Assembly: GCA_017963875.1 (NCBI GenBank)
Contig: JAGCTA010000262.1
Coordinates: 1-10,496, forward strand
Source of the DNA: Victivallales bacterium
Lineage (GTDB): Bacteria > Verrucomicrobiota > Lentisphaeria > Oligosphaerales > Oligosphaeraceae
Reading direction: 5' to 3'
Length of the DNA: 10,496 nt
Below, piece after piece: positions 6,956 to 10,496 of the stretch. Under the pieces are notes generated by a model that did no database searches, was not told the origin of the DNA, and worked only from the letters and a program-made list of their open reading frames with translations. A program made the translations under genes and the position numbers. Positions within the stretch are counted from its first letter, which is position 1, and each line of letters opens with the position of its first letter.

Positions 6956-7504
6956 TCATAGATAATCCTTAAGAACCTCGCGAAGTTTCAGCACTGCGTA
7001 GTGCATGCGCCCGAGCACGGTATTGAGCGTGCTATCCTGAAGACTTGCTATTTCATTGAAAGAGAGTCCTTTGCGACGAAGTTCAACAACAGTTTTCTGA
7101 TTGTCTGGCAAGTTATCGATAGCCACCTCCAATGCGGCAGCCAGTTCCCTTTTTTCAAGTTGCCCCTGCGCATCGTCAGAAGCGGCAATAGCGTCATGAT
7201 CAGCCAATTCCTCATCGGTTCTGTGTTTTTGCGAACGATAGAAATCCATTATCAGATTATGCGAAATCCTGCAAAGCCACGCCAGCAGACACTCCCTGTC
7301 ATCATATTTGTCCCAATTTCGAATTGCCTTGAACCATGTCTGCTGGAAAATGTCATCCACCAAATCAGGTTTGCCTGGCATCAACTTGACAATATACGAA
7401 AACATCCTAAGACGATACCGCTGATACAGGATGCCGAAGGCGTGCTCATCGCCCCCTCGGCATTTTTCAATCAACTCCTTGTCTGTAATTTCAGCGGTCT
7501 TCAT
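6956..7504 (-). CDS. ECF-type RNA polymerase sigma factor
   Basis: A 182-aa sigma-70 family protein of the short extracytoplasmic-function class. Region 2 covers about residues 22-91 and includes FGILYQRYRLRMFSYI, the DIFQQTWFKAIRNWDKY helix that contacts the core enzyme and the -10 element, and DFYR (87-90). A variable linker (92-120) leads to region 4 (about 125-178), with LPDNQKTVVELR and the helix-turn-helix LSFNEIASLQDSTLNTV (147-163) that reads the -35 element. No extra N- or C-terminal domains are present. The ATG at 7504 has only a weak upstream GGATGA. It is the first gene of a three-gene cluster with the anti-sigma factor and an exported protein, so it probably responds to an envelope signal. 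No GGAAC-type ECF promoter was found directly upstream. Confidence 0.95.
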   Translation of the reverse strand: MKTAEITDKELIEKCRGGDEHAFGILYQRYRLRMFSYIVKLMPGKPDLVDDIFQQTWFKAIRNWDKYDDRECLLAWLCRISHNLIMDFYRSQKHRTDEELADHDAIAASDDAQGQLEKRELAAALEVAIDNLPDNQKTVVELRRKGLSFNEIASLQDSTLNTVLGRMHYAVLKLREVLKDYL

Positions 7505-7535
7505 TCAATTATGTCATCCATTCGCCAAATCCGAT

Positions 7536-7564
7536 TTGCCAGATAAACGGTTTTAGATTATCTT
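7536..7564 (+). promoter_or_regulatory. Candidate promoter for transglutaminase-like gene
   Basis: TTGCCA (7536-7541) and TATCTT (7559-7564) are separated by 17 bases on the plus strand. They match five and four of six consensus bases. Transcription would start near 7571, about 37 bases before the ATG. It overlaps the -10 of the divergent sigma-gene promoter, so the two should compete. Confidence 0.4.
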
Positions 7565-7584
7565 TATTGTAGAACATTTATCAA
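7557..7584 (-). promoter_or_regulatory. Candidate housekeeping-type promoter for sigma operon
   Basis: TTGATA (7579-7584, minus strand) and GATAAT (7557-7562) are 16 bases apart, each matching five of six bases of the sigma-70 consensus. Transcription would start near 7550 with a leader of about 45 bases. This argues for basal housekeeping expression of the sigma operon in place of, or besides, autoregulation. Confidence 0.5.
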
Positions 7585-7607
7585 AAAATTACAGTTTTTA
7601 AAATAAA

Positions 7608-9365
7608 ATGAAAGCATTGGCATTGTCGTTCCTCATAGTGCATCTGGCAGGCGTGGCATTGGCGCAACAACTATCGCTGGGAGAGATTCTTAGCAAGTTG
7701 GACAGCAAGCCCACGCCGTCATTGGCAAGAAATGCCGCCACGACCGCCATACTTGAAAGGCAGTCACAAATGGCTTTCATCCGCATGGTCAATTGCTTCG
7801 TCACCCTGCTCGGGGATGCAAAAAAAGAAAAACTGCCTCAGGACAGGCTTCCTGTGCTTACCTCCCTTGCAGATTCCCTCATGCTTCTCGGACTCGTCAA
7901 CAATTCAGGCGAATGCGATGCGCTTTCGGATGTCGTTTTCTGCAAATGGCTATTTAAAAATCAAGGTCGGCTAGATTCCTTCTTGGATAACTTCAATCCG
8001 CAGTTCGATGATTTTCCTGGCACCATGGAGATTCTCAGAACACTTTATCAGCACGATCCCGAATCACGAGAAAAGACCTGGCCGCTCATGCTTGCGTTGG
8101 CACTTGTATGGGACAAGTCGCTTGCCCCCCTCCACAACCAAATCGGCGAAAACGCCATTGAATTTTCACCTGATATTGCCAGACGCTTTGATTTCTTCAA
8201 AAGCACCTTGTGCGGCCCCCATGCCGTCTTTAGCATGGAGACGCTGTCCATTCCTTCGCTTTGCCTCATTGTCGATACCCCAGTGCCTGTTTCTGAACTT
8301 CTATGGGCTCAGCGCAATGTCAAGGAACGGTCACCTGAAAAAATATACAAGAGCATAAAGTATGACAGCATGCGAGTCAACTCGCTCGCTTTTTCATGGC
8401 CATACGGGCGTTATTCGCTGGAAGCCATCCAGAACAAGGGAGGCATCTGCGTTGACCAGGCATATTACACGGTCATCGTCCTCCGCTCACGCGGAATCCC
8501 CGCACTGCTGTTTTCAGGTAAAGGCTTGAGAGGACGCCACGCCTGGGTGGCATATCTTAAAAACAAACAGACATGGGAAACAGGCGTCGGTAGATACAAT
8601 GACCAGAAGTTCACGACGGGTGAAGCACGGAATCCCCAGACGGGAGAAACCTTCATAGACCATTTGCTCCCAATTGTCTCTGAGAATTTCATCAGAAAAA
8701 ACTCCATCAGCAGGGACAGCGATTCGCTGGCTCGCCTGGCGTTCGCCCTCCTGTTCATCAAACGTCCCAAACTGGCAGAAGACGCGGCATATCGCGCGGT
8801 CAGCGTCAATAAATATGAGATGTCTGCGTGGCAAATTCTCGAACATGCCCAAGAAAACCCAGACGGGCTCATCAGAGTACTTGACGAACAGGCGAAGGCT
8901 TTCGCCAAATACTCCGATGTCGTCACTAAAATCCGCCTAAGGCAAGTCGCTTTGCTTCGCCAGAACGGACGTGATGCCGAATCGGAGGCACTGCTCAAGA
9001 AACTCATGAACAACAACAGGAAACGCGAAGATCTATCACGGGAAATCGCATTCCAGCAAATAGAGATGGCACTTGCGGAAAAGAATCCAGAGAAAGCGCG
9101 GCTCCTGTTCGAGAAACATCTTCGGAGCCAGAAAAAGGAAGGTGCGAAAGTACTTGAAGACCTCTACATCTACCTGGATTTCACAAAGGAAATCAACCAG
9201 ACGGCACCCGCCGAGGAATTTACGGAGTATTTTGTCAAGACCTTCAAGCGTTCCTTCAATAAAATCTCCAGAGAAAACCCCGTGTTTCAGAACTGGGACC
9301 GTGAAGTCCTGTCAATCGCATACGAAAACAACCATAACTACAAGAAATTGAAAAAACTCAAATAG
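7608..9365 (+). CDS. Exported transglutaminase-fold protein with helical C-terminal half
   Basis: A 585-aa protein beginning with a typical signal peptide, MKALALSFLIVHLAGVALA, probably cut before QQ at residue 20. A helical region of unknown role covers about 25-240. The transglutaminase-like core follows: GGICVDQAYY (278-287, nucleophile Cys281), then the strand-loop GLRGRHAWVAY (306-316, His311). A third acidic residue is expected after it; E324 or D332 are candidates. Residues from about 370 on are helical with TPR-like spacing (for example PKLAEDAAYRAVSVNKYEMSAWQILE), but no repeat is clear-cut. The family includes cysteine proteases and peptidoglycan-active enzymes as well as crosslinking enzymes; the reaction here is not determined. 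The start has no Shine-Dalgarno sequence, only an A/T-rich leader, but the signal peptide supports it. It is divergent from the sigma operon and may be co-regulated. Confidence 0.85.
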   Translation: MKALALSFLIVHLAGVALAQQLSLGEILSKLDSKPTPSLARNAATTAILERQSQMAFIRMVNCFVTLLGDAKKEKLPQDRLPVLTSLADSLMLLGLVNNSGECDALSDVVFCKWLFKNQGRLDSFLDNFNPQFDDFPGTMEILRTLYQHDPESREKTWPLMLALALVWDKSLAPLHNQIGENAIEFSPDIARRFDFFKSTLCGPHAVFSMETLSIPSLCLIVDTPVPVSELLWAQRNVKERSPEKIYKSIKYDSMRVNSLAFSWPYGRYSLEAIQNKGGICVDQAYYTVIVLRSRGIPALLFSGKGLRGRHAWVAYLKNKQTWETGVGRYNDQKFTTGEARNPQTGETFIDHLLPIVSENFIRKNSISRDSDSLARLAFALLFIKRPKLAEDAAYRAVSVNKYEMSAWQILEHAQENPDGLIRVLDEQAKAFAKYSDVVTKIRLRQVALLRQNGRDAESEALLKKLMNNNRKREDLSREIAFQQIEMALAEKNPEKARLLFEKHLRSQKKEGAKVLEDLYIYLDFTKEINQTAPAEEFTEYFVKTFKRSFNKISRENPVFQNWDREVLSIAYENNHNYKKLKKLK

Positions 9366-9401
9366 CAAGGCTGAATACTTGAAAAGCGGCGAATGGCCGT
9401 C

Positions 9402-10316
9402 TTAGGCGCCCCAGCGTTTCCGCAGGAAATCACGATTGTCCAACATGAGCCAGAGAAAGTCCAGTTCCTGAATCATCATTTCCTTGTCGCGCCGCCAGCA
9501 CCATTCACGCATCCATGCAAAACGCAGCGCGACAATGTATTCGGGCAGCCAACGGACAACAGCAGGAGAAAGGCTTTCCACGAATTCCATCGCCATCGGT
9601 GCCGTCAGAAATTCAGGCGTATCCATCCCAAGACAGCCCAGCAGGTTGGCTGCGTCATAGCCATCGGGTTTGGATCCCATGAACTCCCAATCAATGACCC
9701 CGTTGATACTCTTGTCCCCCCAAAGCACGTTCAGCGGATGGAAGTCGCCATGGGCAAGCACCATGGGTAGTTCCCTCTCCGCCTTTGAAAAATCATCGAG
9801 TTCCTTCCATATCGGCTGCAAATCAGTGAACAAGGCCTCGTTACGCTCCCTGATTCTCGGCAGAAGCCCTCTGATGTAATCCACAATGGAAAACTCCACA
9901 TGATGGTAATGAACCGCCTGTGAAGCCTTCTGGAGTTCATGAATGAACGATGCCATCGCCTGTCCGCGCCAGTCATCCTGCCCATACGTCTCACGAGGAA
10001 GCGGCATACCCACGACATACGGACGAACCTGCCAGAACAGATTCTCCTCATCCACGCCCCATTGCCCCGATGCCGTAGGAATCCACGCAGGAATCAATGG
10101 GCAACCCGCATTGCACAAATCCGCAAGAGTTTCCGCCTGGCGCGTCCTCTTCAGTTCCTTTTCATGAGTAACGCCTTCCAGAACGAACCGCGCACCGTTG
10201 TCCCTGCTTTGGACTACGCCACGAGTATAGACGCGGTCTGGGCTGCCAGCGGGGACACATCCGTCAACACTTTCATATTCCCCTTGAAACCAGTGGCGTA
10301 TCACATCTGAAATCAT
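9402..10316 (-). CDS. APH-type phosphotransferase (kinase-fold), substrate unknown
   Basis: A complete 304-aa member of the aminoglycoside phosphotransferase/choline kinase-like superfamily. The catalytic loop is LAHGDFHPLNVLW (187-199), with D191 as catalytic base and N196 as metal ligand. It is followed by GVIDWEF (206-212), where D209 takes the place of the DFG aspartate. The hinge-like segment FWQVRPYVVGMPL (94-106) fits the nucleotide site. The N-lobe reads ARFVLEGV (42-49), so the usual ATP-anchoring lysine is not obvious. Many relatives phosphorylate small metabolites or sugars, so drug resistance should not be assumed. The gene starts 11 bases after the stop of the preceding reading frame, and its weak AGGA ribosome site overlaps that stop codon, suggesting coupled translation. 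It converges with the transglutaminase-like gene; only 36 bases separate them and no clear terminator is visible there. Confidence 0.87.
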   Translation of the reverse strand: MISDVIRHWFQGEYESVDGCVPAGSPDRVYTRGVVQSRDNGARFVLEGVTHEKELKRTRQAETLADLCNAGCPLIPAWIPTASGQWGVDEENLFWQVRPYVVGMPLPRETYGQDDWRGQAMASFIHELQKASQAVHYHHVEFSIVDYIRGLLPRIRERNEALFTDLQPIWKELDDFSKAERELPMVLAHGDFHPLNVLWGDKSINGVIDWEFMGSKPDGYDAANLLGCLGMDTPEFLTAPMAMEFVESLSPAVVRWLPEYIVALRFAWMREWCWRRDKEMMIQELDFLWLMLDNRDFLRKRWGA

Positions 10317-10327
10317 AAAACAGAATC

Positions 10328-10496
10328 CTATCTGATTGTTTTTGCGCCTGAACTATAGACCCAATAGGCCTTTCCTGGAACCATTTCGCCAACCAATGTC
10401 AGGCCAGGCCCCCCATGAAGAAGGACTGCCTCGAATACCGTTGAAGGCATCCGCCACGGGACACCGATGAAATTCCACCCTGCCGAAAGCCGCCAT
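10328..10496 (-). CDS. C-terminal end of a probable secreted or surface protein
   Basis: The last 55 codons of a gene whose start lies beyond the right edge. The frame reads WRLSAGWNFIGVPWRMPS (1-18) and ends with LVGEMVPGKAYWVYSSG (34-50) before TAG at 10328-10330. The pair 'LxxGWNxIGxP ... PGxAYWVY' is the pattern I associate with C-terminal beta domains of secreted and cell-surface proteins in Lentisphaerota, Planctomycetota and related bacteria. The other two minus-strand frames do not give such a pattern, which supports this frame despite the short length; one of them happens to begin with ATG at the window edge. The stop codon overlaps the ribosome site of the phosphotransferase gene, so the two are probably one operon. 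Confidence 0.65.
   Translation of the reverse strand, partial: WRLSAGWNFIGVPWRMPSTVFEAVLLHGGPGLTLVGEMVPGKAYWVYSSGAKTIR

Noticed and set aside
9366..9401. Hairpin between the convergent genes (CGGC against GCCG near 9388-9400)
   Set aside because: The stem is only about four base pairs with no T-tract, too weak to call a terminator.
9402..10316. Aminoglycoside resistance gene
   Set aside because: The fold motifs fit the wider phosphotransferase superfamily, but nothing in sequence or context points to drug modification.

Overview
The window suggests a bacterium of the Planctomycetota-Verrucomicrobiota-Chlamydiota group, most likely a Lentisphaerota (Victivallis-like) or Kiritimatiellota member. 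This is inferred from the gene mix, not from a marker gene. The mix includes a GH106-like glycoside hydrolase opening with a PVPFWSWND motif, a bacterial family-B DNA polymerase, and an ECF sigma/anti-sigma pair followed by a secreted coiled-coil proline-rich protein. It also includes a secreted transglutaminase-fold protein and the tail of a surface-type protein with GWN...YWVY motifs. Most genes have a clear AGGAG-type Shine-Dalgarno sequence.

Layout. Positions 1-4545 (minus strand) hold a family-B DNA polymerase followed 38 bp downstream by a large glycoside hydrolase that runs off the left edge. The glycoside hydrolase reads open for 765 codons. Positions 4546-4921 are a 376-bp divergent intergenic region with candidate promoters for both flanking genes and a 100-bp array of ten units, each exactly 10 bp. 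Positions 4922-5539 (plus) encode a 205-aa helix-turn-helix protein, closed by a strong hairpin. Positions 5601-7504 (minus) are an apparent operon: ECF sigma factor, membrane anti-sigma factor with a zinc-binding motif, then an exported coiled-coil protein ending in polyproline. A compact 103-bp divergent promoter region separates the sigma gene from a plus-strand gene at 7608-9365, an exported protein with a transglutaminase-like Cys/His core and a helical C-terminal half. Positions 9402-10496 (minus) hold an APH-type phosphotransferase placed 11 bp after the stop of a partial upstream gene, whose last 55 residues look like a C-terminal domain of a secreted or surface protein.

How the parts may work together. 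The sigma, anti-sigma and exported-protein cluster looks like an envelope-responsive regulatory unit, and the divergent transglutaminase-like protein may be co-regulated with it. The polymerase and glycoside hydrolase are adjacent and co-directional but have no obvious functional link. The helix-turn-helix gene is separated from the polymerase by the 10-bp-periodic array, and protein and array could be regulator and target, but that is inference. No RNA gene, CRISPR array, insertion sequence or complete mobile element was seen. The least explained elements are the 100-bp decamer array and the HTH protein beside it.
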